Below the pieces are notes generated by a model that had not been told where the DNA came from, searched no databases, and worked only from the letters and a program-made list of their open reading frames with translations. Made by a program: the position numbers and the translations under genes. Positions 24,371-35,818 of a DNA stretch of 64,000 nucleotides are shown here, piece after piece (within the stretch, counting starts at the first letter, position 1; each line of letters starts with the position of its first letter). Source of the stretch: Monilinia fructicola (taxonomy: Eukaryota; Ascomycota; Leotiomycetes; Helotiales; Sclerotiniaceae); the NCBI GenBank assembly GCA_008692225.1, contig VICG01000007.1:62001-126000 (forward strand). The letters are read 5' to 3'.

Positions 24371-26234
24371 GATTGAAGAAGCTCAATGGTATCAATTATC
24401 AATCAATCAATTGAGTCTTCAATGATGAAGAGGGAGAGAAAGGTAGAGGGATGAGGGAATGAAGGGGAAGGAAAGGTGACTCAAAAAGTAGGTGAGAAGT
24501 AGCACAAGATGATCATGAGGGACACAGCTCTTTATGAATCTTTTGCAATTTCATAAATCAATTCAATTAAGCCATCATGCCCTTGAATCACACAACATCT
24601 TTTCCCTGGTGCCTGACAGCAATCGAGGGCCTCATCTCTCATCCACATGTCCACTTGAAGATCACATCTGAGCGAATAATCTTCATTCCTTGTATTGATG
24701 TCCTTTCACTTCACCGACACAATCAAGCTCAAAGACCCAAAACTCAAGGTACGAGGTGGTTGAAAAAGTATGATCCGAGCCATCAACTAAATCGCTCGAA
24801 GATATTTCAACTAGCTTCGACTAGCTTCGACAGTTTAGATCATATGCGGCAGGTGCATTGCCAAGAATCCACTAGAAGCTTAAATTTCGGCATCTAGCCG
24901 CACAAGCACCTTTCAAATGCGTACTGAACTGGTGTAGCTAATTATTAATATGTGGAGCTAGTCCTTATCTATCATGGATTTTCAGTTTGTATTGCTGGTT
25001 TGAGAAGTTAATTAGTTGTATTGAGTCGAGTTTGCTGGGTGGATTACTCAAATTGACGAATTAGATGTGTCCATTGGATCTAATAGGATGAGGATGACGA
25101 GATACGCAGCATGGGATACTGGTACATACTGTAGGATGATGCAGGTTGTTGTTAGGCAACAATACGATAACCTTACTGTACTGTAGCTAGTTCTACTCCC
25201 CTAAGCTTTACTACTGTCATCTACAACGATACTGTATCTTCAGCAATAACCATACAGCAACTATATTCATTATCTAATTACATCAAATTACATCTAATCA
25301 CATCTAATCACATCTACTCACATCTAATAACGTCTAATTGCATCTTAATACGTGCTATTATATCTACGAATATGAATGAACCCAACTAAATCACTCACCT
25401 TATCATTTCTACGGAGTAATACTCGTACATAACTAATAATCCATGAGCTAGCTCCCCAGTATCAATCTCACCGTACTCATATCACCAGGAAGTAAGTAGT
25501 TCTAATTACTCCGTACTCACTCCAATCAATACACCAAAACGAACAATCCTCTACAACAGACCTCACGATGAACAGTATTGGAATGTCCAATCTGCAATCT
25601 GCAATTTCCAATCTCCAATCATGAACCCTTCAACAGGAATACTACGATAGGCCTTACCCCAGATCTTAGCGCATGGTATCACTCCAAGCAGACTTAGTAG
25701 CAAGCACAGCACTATCTAACGGCACAGATACTGGATATCCTCCGCACCTGTACCATACTCATCTATGCGTGCAGCCGCACAGTCTAGCGCACAACAACAG
25801 TGCGGAGATTACTGTACAGTAGAGATGCCCGGGTCCCAACGTCCCTGCGTCCCTACGCTCTCCACAAAGTTCGATGGTTCTACCGTACCGTAATTAGTCG
25901 ATTAGAGCACTGGAGTTTGATGCAAAAATCATATATTTATCCAGTCTCGGTTTAGATATCGAAATGCTATCTGATGTCTTGTTGTATTGTGATGTGTGAT
26001 ACGGGATGATGTGAATCGAGATCTTTATTAATATATACCCAACGCTGAAAACTTCTCTATCGCCATGGCGAGAAACCATCTACAATTCTACAGGCGTCTA
26101 AGTATCCAGTATGTGCGAGTAGTCTCGAACGTTAAGGTTGCAATTGATAAATAATTCATGGAATGTATCCATATTTTACTTTTACATACATCTGCATCGT
26201 TTCATTCAATATTATACAAATCCATCCACCTATG
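24371..26234. other. intergenic region, 1.86 kb
   Basis: It contains the promoter of the S53 gene at its left end and the decamer array listed separately. Many short TACTGTA/ACTGTAC words occur around 25110-25240 and 25810-25830. No gene supported. Confidence 0.45.
25271..25370. repeat. diverged 10-bp tandem repeat, about 10 units
   Basis: Ten consecutive decamers follow the pattern CATCTAATCA with one to a few changes each (for example CATCAAATTA, CATCTACTCA, CATCTAATAA, CGTCTAATTG). The middle units at 25291-25330 are nearly identical. It is a minisatellite in a gene-free stretch. Confidence 0.85.
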
Positions 26235-29200
26235 CTATTCTGAACTCTTCTTCCGTTTGGTAATCTGAGCCTTTCCGGCACTTTTCCCTCTTCCCTTACC
26301 CGAACCCGTTGTTCTCGACCTAATAGACATTGACTCCTCATTATCCTCACCATCCGCCTCATTCTCATTCTCACTATGATCTCCATCCACCTCGTCTTCA
26401 AGCTCCTCCACGCCCCTCTTCCTCCCCTTCCCCTTCCCATTAGCAGCCTTTTTCTTCTCCTGCGCCTCAATACTCAGTTCATTTTTCCTCGCCCACTCCC
26501 TCGCATCATCGGCAAAGGTCCCCCTATCCTGCAACAAGTTTCCGACCTTTTTCTTAGCCTTCAGTTTCCCAACAGCCTCCCTCATCCTCTTACTCCCACC
26601 CCTCTCTTTCTCCCCTCCAGCACCATGAGCACCAACACCCACTCCCCCCTCAAAATATCTCGTAATGTTACTCTGAGTGCCCTCCGTTTCCCGTCGATTC
26701 ATATCCCTAATAACCGGCACCAAAATCTCATCAACCCTTTCCTGGCCCCATCCCACCGTCGTCATCAGGAACTCCCGAAGTTGTCCTAAATCCGGAACTC
26801 CCCATTGGAATGCCTCAGCTGTACTATCTACATCCGGCTTTAGATATGCTTCTGTAACTGCTGGGCTGGGAAATCCTGGAGGCAGAAATAACTTCGTAGC
26901 TTGTGAACGCCGGAATTTCTTACGAAAAAGTGTAGGTTCGCTTGGAGGATTGGTAGCAAGGAGAGGGTTTTGAACGGTAGACCACCATTCCTTGAATTCT
27001 TCAAGACCGGTATTTGAGGGAAACTCGGAGAGAATTTCTACAGCAGTGACAGGCCCAATGCCCGGTATACCTTCTGTATAATCTGAGCCCAGTAAATGAG
27101 CAATTGAGATGAGTTGATCCCTAGAGAGCGAAAGTTCTTTTTCGAGATCGGATGCTAGATAACACTCGACGAGTTTATTGCTGTTGAATAAATTCTTATA
27201 CACTCGTGTCCCACCGAACAGGAAAATATCGGAATCATCTGTCACTATGCCATCTACAAGGCCAAGATGTACCAGTTCGGCACATTGGGCTTCTGCTTCC
27301 ATTGGTGCAGTGATATAAGGAATTCCAAATAGACGAAGCAGAGCTTGACATTCAGTAATCATGATATGCGATACCTCATCAGCATCTCTGCGATCTTTCT
27401 TTTGTTGGCTTCGTAAAGCTTTTAGCTCTTTTTCGTATGAATCTTGGTTTTCTTTCTCAGATTTGTTGTTCAGGGTACTGGCAAACCGAGCATGTTCTTC
27501 TGCTTCGATGGCGAGCTGCATCATGAGTTCTTCATCTTCTGGATCGCTAAAATCGAATTCATCAGGAATAGCCTCAGCTTCTTGACGATCGTATGCATCA
27601 TCAAGGGGTTGTTGCAGAGGTTCGGCCGGCCTAGACGAAAATGCAGGTGTAGGGTCTGCCATTTCAACATCTTCAAATACTGGAGATGGACTCTTCCTCG
27701 TAGTTGTAGATGCTTGGGTAGTCTCAATTGCTTGGATACCAGGAAGATCCACATCTTCAAAGACAGGAGATGGTGATTTTGAGTGTCGGGAACTCCTTCC
27801 CACATTCTCCTCCGCAGCATTGCTAACATCTACAGTCCTCTTAGATTTAGGAACAGCATCCCCATAATCACTCTCCGACCACTCAACCGCTTCATCAGAA
27901 TCCTGTAGCAAGTCGACTGTATCCTCTGCCTGCGGTATTGCCAGTGGCTGTCTATCCTGAGGGATATCAGACTGCGATGTTTCAGCTCTAACAACTTCTG
28001 GCAAGTCATCCATACTCTTTTCAGTAGTTTTAGGCGTAGGAGGCTTATCCAGAACTTCTAAATCACTATCATGACCTTCATTACCATCGTTATCGTCATC
28101 AGAATCTACATGAATAATCCCATGATCACGTTGAAAAATCCTCTCATCTTCCTCCGCTCTTTCACGATCTTTGGCATTTAATTCTTGATCGTTTTTGCGT
28201 TGCTGCTGAACTTGTGATCTGATATCATCATTGCCAACTAACCATGGAGGTAATGGTCTTGCTTTCTTCTCTTCATCTTCCACTTCGAATCCACCCGCAA
28301 GCTTCTCTTCATCCTTGTTTTGAGTTGTGTCAGTGGAATTTTCTGGCTCTTTCCTTTTACTGAATAGAGACGATTTAAAATGAAGCCTCTCAAATGGCAA
28401 AGGACCGTCAAATGGATTTTTCTTGTTCACGACAACTGGTGCTGCCTGGCGAATCTTTTCTGGCGCTTTCTGTTTCCTCGCTTGTTTCAATGCAGCTTGG
28501 AAATCCATATCGCTATCACTGTCACTATCCACCTTGTCGCTTTTCTCTTTCCGTTTCGGCACAGCAGCAGTCGCTCTATTGTTAACCATATGAGCGATCA
28601 TCTTCCCACTGGATTTTGTAAGGGGTCTAGCATCTGCTACCGCTTTTTGCTCATATTCTGGCATGGGCACATCTTCAAAAGGATCATCTTCATCGTCTTC
28701 ATCCGGGCCATAGCCCTTCTGAAGTGACAATTCAATCGCTCGGTTCAGATGGTCTTCGTCATCCAGTTCTCCGTCTTGAACCTGATCTTGTTGCAATGAT
28801 AGTGCAATTGCACGATTTAGATCATCATCCTCATCATCGTAAGTGTCATTCATCGTGCTCGGACCCGGTTGCCCCCTTGTATCACCCACAAAGAGGGAAT
28901 CTGGATCTTCCGATGGCATCCTTACAGGCCTCGCACTTGATTTTCTCCTCGAGTCAGAGTACTCCTTTCTTCTCTCGGCGACTTCTCTTGCCTGAAAATC
29001 GCTATATGTCATATTCCTCTTATCATCTCTAATTTTCGGTAATCGATTCAAGCCTTCAACAGGAACATCCTCAAAGTCATCTTCCTCTTCAGATTCAGAT
29101 ACCAAGTTGACCTTATTCTTTTTCTGATCATAGTCATCCACATCAATCGGCTTATTTCTATCCCCGACTCCCTTCTCCATAGATACTACACCTAGAGCCC

Positions 29201-30179
29201 ATCCCCCCTCAACCCCGTCATTTTTAACCAACACGTACTCTCTCCCTCTTTCCCCCGCAATCCTTCCAGATCCACTAACCCCAAACATATTCTCATCCGA
29301 ATTCATGCCATTCAGATTCATCAATCTCTGCGTCAATTCATTTCTCTCTCTAACCCTCTCAATCTGAAACCTTGAAAAAGCCATCCTATCCGGAAACATC
29401 TCTTCCAATTGTTCCTTACTTAATCCCATCCTCAGTCTACTCCTCAACCTCGCCGCATTCAAAATATTATACCGATCCCCCGCCGGCAAACTCATGAAAA
29501 ACTCTCCATTAAAATCGATCTTGCTGAAATCATACAAATTCACATCTTCTCCATCATGAAACTGTCTCGCATATTCTTCCAATTCCTCTGCACTCATGAT
29601 TCGCGGGTCTTCAGGTCGTCCCATGCCTTCTATCCCATTTGTAAGTTCAGGCAGATGATATGCGTCTTTCTTGTGAAATTTTCGAGTAGTTTGTCGTTGC
29701 TGGGCTGACATCCCTATCTCATCCACATATGCTAATTGTTCTTCCGGAACAACCGCCTCTTCCTCAACCGCAGATTTCGTTCTCCCTTCCCTCTCCCTCT
29801 TTTTCCTCTCATCATCTTCCTCCTCAGCCCTCCTCTTCATCTGCACACCCAAAAGCCTCCCCGCAGTCCTAGCCGCATCCTCCCTCCTCCCTTCTCTCCT
29901 TCTCTTTCTACCCAATACGGTTTGGCGTTTTAATATCGGTGCGCCACCATCAAATACAAAGACAGGTTTGATTCCATGGAACAGCAATTTGCAAATCCTT
30001 CGGAAGAATCCTACAACGTGTGAGTTTCGAAGGGCATTCCCCTCTTTATCACGAACGGCTTTGAGAAATTGGTAAATCCAGATTGAGGCATCGACGGCAA
30101 GGCGTTTGCGGTTTAAGGCCGGGAGAGGAGTTGGTCGAGCGCAGGGTTGGACAATGGTCCAGAGACCGGTAACACCCAT
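26235..30179 (-). CDS. rad2: DNA repair endonuclease Rad2/XPG (1314 aa, intronless)
   Basis: A single uninterrupted frame of 1314 residues. The XPG N-terminal nuclease domain opens with MGVTGLWTIVQPCARPTPLP and includes LAVDASIWIYQF and KPVFVFDGGAP (catalytic Asp residues). A long acidic, disordered spacer follows. It carries two adjacent ubiquitin-interacting-motif-like helices (DDLNRAIALSLQ and DHLNRAIELSLQ, about residues 450-486). The XPG internal domain (about 935-1040) has PMEAEAQCAELV, DGIVTDDSDIFLFG and the helix-hairpin-helix part GSDYTEGIPGIGPVTAVEIL. The C-terminus is Lys/Arg-rich (nuclear localisation). This size and the spacer between the two nuclease halves mark Rad2/XPG rather than the shorter FEN1 or Exo1. 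It makes the 3' incision in nucleotide excision repair. It is divergent from the Naa38 gene across 463 bases. Confidence 0.96.
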   Translation of the reverse strand: MGVTGLWTIVQPCARPTPLPALNRKRLAVDASIWIYQFLKAVRDKEGNALRNSHVVGFFRRICKLLFHGIKPVFVFDGGAPILKRQTVLGRKRRREGRREDAARTAGRLLGVQMKRRAEEEDDERKKREREGRTKSAVEEEAVVPEEQLAYVDEIGMSAQQRQTTRKFHKKDAYHLPELTNGIEGMGRPEDPRIMSAEELEEYARQFHDGEDVNLYDFSKIDFNGEFFMSLPAGDRYNILNAARLRSRLRMGLSKEQLEEMFPDRMAFSRFQIERVRERNELTQRLMNLNGMNSDENMFGVSGSGRIAGERGREYVLVKNDGVEGGWALGVVSMEKGVGDRNKPIDVDDYDQKKNKVNLVSESEEEDDFEDVPVEGLNRLPKIRDDKRNMTYSDFQAREVAERRKEYSDSRRKSSARPVRMPSEDPDSLFVGDTRGQPGPSTMNDTYDDEDDDLNRAIALSLQQDQVQDGELDDEDHLNRAIELSLQKGYGPDEDDEDDPFEDVPMPEYEQKAVADARPLTKSSGKMIAHMVNNRATAAVPKRKEKSDKVDSDSDSDMDFQAALKQARKQKAPEKIRQAAPVVVNKKNPFDGPLPFERLHFKSSLFSKRKEPENSTDTTQNKDEEKLAGGFEVEDEEKKARPLPPWLVGNDDIRSQVQQQRKNDQELNAKDRERAEEDERIFQRDHGIIHVDSDDDNDGNEGHDSDLEVLDKPPTPKTTEKSMDDLPEVVRAETSQSDIPQDRQPLAIPQAEDTVDLLQDSDEAVEWSESDYGDAVPKSKRTVDVSNAAEENVGRSSRHSKSPSPVFEDVDLPGIQAIETTQASTTTRKSPSPVFEDVEMADPTPAFSSRPAEPLQQPLDDAYDRQEAEAIPDEFDFSDPEDEELMMQLAIEAEEHARFASTLNNKSEKENQDSYEKELKALRSQQKKDRRDADEVSHIMITECQALLRLFGIPYITAPMEAEAQCAELVHLGLVDGIVTDDSDIFLFGGTRVYKNLFNSNKLVECYLASDLEKELSLSRDQLISIAHLLGSDYTEGIPGIGPVTAVEILSEFPSNTGLEEFKEWWSTVQNPLLATNPPSEPTLFRKKFRRSQATKLFLPPGFPSPAVTEAYLKPDVDSTAEAFQWGVPDLGQLREFLMTTVGWGQERVDEILVPVIRDMNRRETEGTQSNITRYFEGGVGVGAHGAGGEKERGGSKRMREAVGKLKAKKKVGNLLQDRGTFADDAREWARKNELSIEAQEKKKAANGKGKGRKRGVEELEDEVDGDHSENENEADGEDNEESMSIRSRTTGSGKGRGKSAGKAQITKRKKSSE

Positions 30180-30642
30180 GGTATAGGTATTATGTAGTTG
30201 TTTCCGTTAATTAATTGTATATTGCTGTTGCCATTTGCATATCAGAGAATTTCCTATCGATAGATGACGGCGAGAACTAGCAAGCTGACGTGAAATCTGC
30301 GAATGAATGGAAAGGCTTTGAATCTCAGCAACTCATTTGTTGATCTTAGCATAAACATCCCATCTTGATAGCGCCATCAACATTGAGTTGCTCTCGTCTC
30401 TTCTATCCAGATTGAAGCCAGAGATCTCTTGCATCCAATATCCAACATCTAACATCTCAAATCCCACATCACTCACTTCATCCTCCACATCCGGTCACTA
30501 ACCGCGTAATGACGCACTTAAACCACGAATACACGTGACCTCTTATCTTATCGCCGAAGACCCTCAATCATTATCAATTTCCTAATTCCAATCTCATCCA
30601 AACTTCTTCCCCTCCAACCCCTCCAACCCCTCACACACAACC
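30180..30642. promoter_or_regulatory. shared promoter region between rad2 and the Naa38 gene
   Basis: A 463-base gap separates the two divergent start codons. The right half is pyrimidine-rich (30590-30640, CTTCCCCTCC-type), a common feature of fungal transcription start regions. No specific factor site is claimed. Confidence 0.5.
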
Positions 30643-31278
30643 ATGACATCCCCCGGCCTCAATCCCGACCCCGAAGTCCAAGAACCGCCAGCCAGAAAAC
30701 AAGCACGCATCTACCTGCACAATCTAATCAGTAAAACGCTCCTCGTGCACACCACAGACAATCGTATGTTCCGGGGCAATTTCAAGTGCACCGATTCCGT
30801 TGGTAGACCCTTTCACTACTTCCCTCTATACCTCTCTTGTGCACGCACAATTCCCCCTGGTGCATTCCAAGACGCAGAAGAACGTAGACGAACCGCAGCT
30901 ACACAAACTATCTAGCCCCTTGGAAAAACTAACAAGCCACCCAAACAGGACTTAAACATCATCCTCTCCGAAACCTACGAATACCGCATCCCGCCATTCG
31001 CTCCGCAATTTCCTCCCCCTCCCTCCAGCACAAATACCAGCACAACCCCCACAAGCCCACCATCCACCCTAGATACAGCAGCAGACCTTCCACCCTCCCC
31101 GACCCCCACAAAACCCCTCATCGATATCGCTCCCCGGTGGCTAGGTCTCGTCGTCGTGCCCGGCGAACATATAGTCCGGATCGAGCTTGAGGAGTTCGAG
31201 AGCCAGGTTCGAGAGCGCAAAACCGCGGGTACTTCTATGACGGATCCGCTGGTCAAGGGAAAGGAAATTTCTATATGA
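30643..31278 (+). CDS. naa38: N-alpha-acetyltransferase 38, NatC auxiliary subunit, LSm-like (2 exons, 161 aa)
   Basis: Exon 1 30643-30798 and exon 2 30949-31278 join at a codon boundary to give a complete LSm fold. It has RIYLHNLISKTLLVHTTDNR, then MFRGNFKCTDS joined to DLNIILSETYEYR, a low-complexity Pro/Ser/Thr insert, and WLGLVVVPGEHIVRIELEEF. This matches fungal Naa38 (LSMD1/Mak31-like), the small subunit of the NatC complex that acetylates protein N-termini. The intron has a strong CTAAC branch site and ACAG acceptor, but its donor is GTTGGT, an unusual form. The nearby GTAGAC donor would put exon 2 out of frame. The insert length in the LSm loop is longer than in yeast. It is divergent from rad2. 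Confidence 0.85.
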
Positions 31279-31970
31279 GATTGGACGCATATTCGGTTGG
31301 AATGTTGGGTGTGTGGATAAGAAGTTAGTCCCCGGATCTTTATGAGGCGGAGGTTGTACGAATGTCGCGAATGCTCTGAAGGGTAGTGAGAGTATTACTG
31401 GCTTTTGGGTGTTGAGCACCATTGAAGGGATAAAGATTCTGAATATGGGAATAGAAAGTCAATTGCTCAAATTATGTTATTGCCGGGTGTTATGTTTTAG
31501 GTTACTTGCCTCACAGGGGAGGAAGACTGAGCTGAGATATATAAGATTATCAAAGAAATTGTGGAAGGATTATTAGGATACCCCAGGGAAGACACAAGAT
31601 ACAGATACAGGCGGAAACCATTAAACCAAAAGTTCGAATTCAAATAGCAAAGCTGTCATTAGAAACTACAAATACAAAAGAGAAGAACCCATAAAAGTGT
31701 TCCCCCTACCCCTCGAAATCCTTTAGACCCCTAAAACCGCACCCTGTCATTTCATATCCTCATATATCGTATATGATCAGTTACCGCCACATTATCATCA
31801 TTAAAACAACATCGATCCATTCCGAGCAGTAATAAGCATAGGAAGCAAAGTTAAAGAGATACTTGAGAATATCCGCCGCCAGTCCGCTGTTTCCTAGTTG
31901 ACATTTGAGACCTGTGCCATCCTTTAACACCGTCACTAGTTGTTTGTAGTCTCCTCATATTTTCTTCACA
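31279..31970. other. intergenic region between convergent genes
   Basis: About 690 bases holding the 3' ends of the Naa38 and eisosome genes. No gene or repeat seen. Confidence 0.45.
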
Positions 31971-33519
31971 TTAGATTGCGACTTCTTCTTGACGACCTCT
32001 TTGTTCACCATTAGTGACGCTGCCGTGATGGGAGTGTACGATCTCTTCTTCCTCTTCCTCGTCTTCGTATTCCTCACCCTTGTGGACAGCAGCTGGTACC
32101 CAGAGACCAGACTCGTTGTCACCCAAAGGTTGATCTTGACCGGTAAGGTCGTGACCTTGAGCATTACGTTGGATGTTGTTTCGTCTGCGTTGAGACAAAG
32201 TGCGAGCACGGGTGGAGAGATTGGAAGAGACGGCAGCATTGGAGTTAACCCAGTTGGTGAGAGAATCCTCGCAATCTTGGATGATGGCTTTGCTGGCCTC
32301 ATATCCATCATATGCTTGACGAGTCTCACCCGGAGTGACAGGAGTGTCATCAACAAGCTCCAAGAGATGCTTTCCATACCCAGCGATAATAGCAACCTTC
32401 TCGCAATGTTCACGAAGAGCATCAAATTGGTAGGTATAAGCAGCCTTGAGCTTCTCACGAGTGATGTTGGAAAGTTGAGCTTCGGCGACAAGAGACTCGG
32501 CCTCGGCACGAACAAGTTCCTGCTCAAGAACGACAATTCTTGGAGATTCTGGCTCCTTGTACTTGAGTTGAGCAATTTGGTCAGTAATCTTTTGCTTGCG
32601 ATCTCTACTTGGCTGAACGGAGGCTTCGATGTTTCTGATACTCTTGATGGTAACACGGTATTGGTCATAACGGTCAACATATTGATCCTCGAGTTCACCA
32701 ATCTCGTAGAGCAAAACACCAAGCTTATCAGTAACATCTGACACATCTTCATCGCATCCTTCACCCCAGATAGAAAGTTGTTGCTGCATAATGTCAGATT
32801 GGTGACTTTGATGGTATGTTATAAGAATGGTCACTTACTGCTACCTCCATCCTCTCTCTTCCGACAAGTTCCATACTGCGCATAACATTCTTCTCCATCT
32901 TCACGAGTTGACCAAGCTTTTTAGAAAGCTCTGGGCCCCTGGTGTTGAGCGCAGAGTGTGTCTTAAGTCGCATAGCATGGCCTGAATCAATTTTGGTTAG
33001 CCATCCATTCATCCCTTGCAGTGTTGGCCACAGAAGATGACTCTAACAGCCATTGGAACCAGGAATCAGGTAACAGTTCACGACGGCGATAGAAATTATG
33101 AGCTTCCAGACACAAGCAAGCCATCCGCTGTATATTTGAAAGAACATGTTCATGAACGTACACATCCGCAGCGAGTATACAGGGCGACTTGTTACACTGC
33201 TGCTCTTATTCTGCGCACCCATCGTCCATGGACAGGAACTTCCATGTACCCCACCTCTATCATGTATAATGAAGGTATTGAAGACGTCATAGTAGAAATG
33301 TACTGACCGATACCGCTTCTGCCGAAGAACCTTCCTGATTTTGTGCTCGATGGTGGCGGAGGGGGATTTTGAAGTTGCGAGGCCTATGAGAAAGAAAAGG
33401 GAAGAGTCGTTAGTTACAGTCTTTACAATACTGCGATAGATTGCGACGGTTATCCATCGCGTTGCTGTAGAACTTACAGTTGGAGCCCGCGATTGTCTCA
33501 TAGAATATGTGCGATGCAT
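31971..33519 (-). CDS. eisosome core protein, Pil1/Lsp1 family (4 exons, 357 aa)
   Basis: Exons 33519-33478, 33383-33308, 32981-32839 and 32783-31971 join in phase. They rebuild the strongly conserved family sequence, from [14 protein letters not shown] through [35 protein letters not shown] and [20 protein letters not shown] to [15 protein letters not shown]. The centre (about 60-270) is the banana-shaped BAR domain that binds PI(4,5)P2. The N-terminal basic segment is the part that inserts in the membrane. The C-terminal tail ends in a Glu-rich run. These proteins form the half-tubes under the plasma membrane (eisosomes). Pil1 and Lsp1 are too alike to separate by eye. Phosphorylation by Pkh-type kinases regulates the yeast proteins; Ser/Thr-rich ends are present here too. 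Confidence 0.95.
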
Positions 33520-33654
33520 CTTGAAGGTAGCAGTTGTTGATGGATTGATAAATCAAAGGCAGTTTTTGTTGTAATGTAAGTAAAAGGTCTTTGTTAATTT
33601 GAGGTTGACGGGATGTATTGTCAAGGCGCCAGAGGGTATATCTGTTATTGATGA

Positions 33655-33739
33655 GATGGATGGATGGATAGATGGATGGACGGATGGATGAATTGATTGA
33701 TTGATTGATTGAGTGACTGTGTGATTGTGTGATTGTGTG
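33655..33739. repeat. compound microsatellite (GATG)n-(ATTG)n-(TGTGATTG)n
   Basis: Three tetra/octanucleotide repeats abut each other 136-220 bases upstream of the eisosome gene's ATG, on the side where its promoter or 5' leader must be. Confidence 0.9.
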
Positions 33740-34451
33740 AATAGAGGAGGAAAGCTTCAGGAGAGGGCTGGAGGTAGATGCTTTGATATTCCAAGGTTGC
33801 CTTCTTGCTGATCTGGAGAAGGAAGTGGGACAAATGCAAGTGCTTTAGTTTATGACGATCATATGAATCCTGGATCGTATCTAACCCACCTAATATAAGT
33901 AGCTGCTGTCCTGTCCTGTCCTGTCCTGTGCAAGTAGTCCGTACGGAGTAGTATAACCTTACCTAAGCACAGCTGGAGCTGGAGTAGTCAAGAACATCGA
34001 ACATCGAACAAGGAAATGACGTCGATGTGTTTGGATTCGGTAAGTTAAACGTGGTTACCCATATTTGTATTTGAATCTGGAATCTGGATTGTGGATGGAT
34101 GAGTCTGTAAGCAAGAATGACCTTGGAAACATGGGAAAAGAGAAATCAACCAATTGAACCCCTTCATTTGATATTTTAACCGGAAACATCTAATTGCTTA
34201 GCATCTGGGCAGGATTATCACAGTTGGAGTACGGAAAGTATACAAGGTAAAAGCATGTTTCCAATCTCAATTCCAATGCCAGTTCCATATCTTCCATCAT
34301 GGCGGGCATACTTTGATTTCTCTTATGGATTTGAGAAGCTTGATCTTCATCATGGATTTATATTTGATCTTCAGCGTTAGGTTCACCAGCCCATATATAT
34401 AACGTGGGATAACGTGGGGTCACGTGGGATCCAGGAATACCCGGTGCTTAC

Positions 34452-34510
34452 GAACTACTAACTACTAACTAATAACTATTAACAACTAACTACTAACTTC
34501 TAACTACTAG
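34452..34510. repeat. AACTACT-type tandem repeat
   Basis: About eight imperfect units of 7-8 bases (AACTACT, AACTAAT, AACTATT, AACAACT, AACTTCT). No gene overlaps it. Confidence 0.8.
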
Positions 34511-35818
34511 TAGAACTATTAGGAATTCCGAGGTCATTCAATGATGTTGACAAATATCTACCAAAAGAAATCGTGTCAGTCTTTTCGAGTTTATTCATTC
34601 GTGATGCACCAGATCACATTACATTACATTACTCGAGTAGATTAGATTACATCAAAATCAACTCAGGTCAATAGGTTAACCTAGTAAGTAGTTCATCAGA
34701 AATCCTGCTACGAAGAGGTAAAATCAATCTTGAGCATGCATCGACTGTAAACGTCACATCTTGATCACAATAATGCCTTTATGTTTACAAAACATGACAC
34801 GGGAAGCTTTCAGTAGCGCTATGTATTAATTCTAATTCTATACCCATTCCGTCGCCTACAATCTCAATTTTTACCAAATTTACCATGATTTTAGCCTAGC
34901 GCCGGCATCTATTGGAGTCAAAGTTCATCTAAAGCAAGGAACCAGGGCGGCTGGGAAGTCCTACGGAGGGAGACTACCAGGTTTTTCCGTTTGATTTGCC
35001 CTTCGAGCTCTTATCTTTCTTCATAACTCAAATCGAGGTTCAAAGGTTGACTCTAGTGGCTGAAACTTTGGTTTTGCTCTGGTGTGTGTTGATTCGAGTT
35101 TGATTCTGGTATTTAGTCACGTGTCTCTCAAAGTGTCTGACAACTCGCATTCGTATCCTCTTAATTTTTATCTCTCTTCTCTATCTTTGTTGAAGAAGAA
35201 TGTTCCAGTGCAGCCTTTGTTCCTCAGAGAAAAGAGGTGTTTATATTTTGTGTAAGTTTTGTAAGATTATGTGCTACGAGTTTTCCGACTATTATCTACC
35301 TAGTATGCCTTGGAGAATCATAACGTCTGCGGTCTGTGGGTCTGCCGAGCTCTCAGGGCAGACAGTGAGATCACCACTCTACCAAATCTTCCCAGTGTAT
35401 TGGCAGTGTGGCAATGTATGGAATACTGGAGTTTATATGTTTTGAGTGGAAGTCTGCCACCAAATTGAAGAATTGGACGTACAATTCTCAGATCAAGTGA
35501 TTGTTGGAGAAGTCTCGAGAACAATCACTTCTCTTCAAACCAAAAAGCCTTTCATCATTTCTTTGTTAACCAACAACTTTCCTGTAGAAAGGATTGGTAA
35601 TTACTATGGCAATCATGTCAAAGAAAGCAAAGATATCGAGAGCAGTTGTGTTCGAATCTCAAGTTGTGGAACAATGCATGCAAATTATATATATAATCCT
35701 CACCAATCTCCCCCTACATTGTTCTATATTTCGAGTCTATCGTAACCGCAAAATTACCTTCTTGAAACAAAAACACACAGAAAGAAGTTACCATCAATAA
35801 AAGATAACCTTCATCAAG

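Larger units (their letters stand above)
33520..35818. other. intergenic region, 2.3 kb, with several simple repeats
   Basis: The left end is the promoter/5' leader of the eisosome gene. Within it lie (GATG)n at 33655-33690, (ATTG)n at 33692-33712 and TGTGATTG repeats at 33719-33739. A CTGTC pentamer run is at about 33905-33930, and an AACTACT-type run is at about 34452-34510. Open frames between 35200 and 35745 show no recognisable protein. Confidence 0.6.

Noticed and set aside
29736..29933. Open frame opposite rad2
   Set aside because: Low-complexity Ser/Pro/Leu-rich mirror of the Arg/Glu-rich coding strand.
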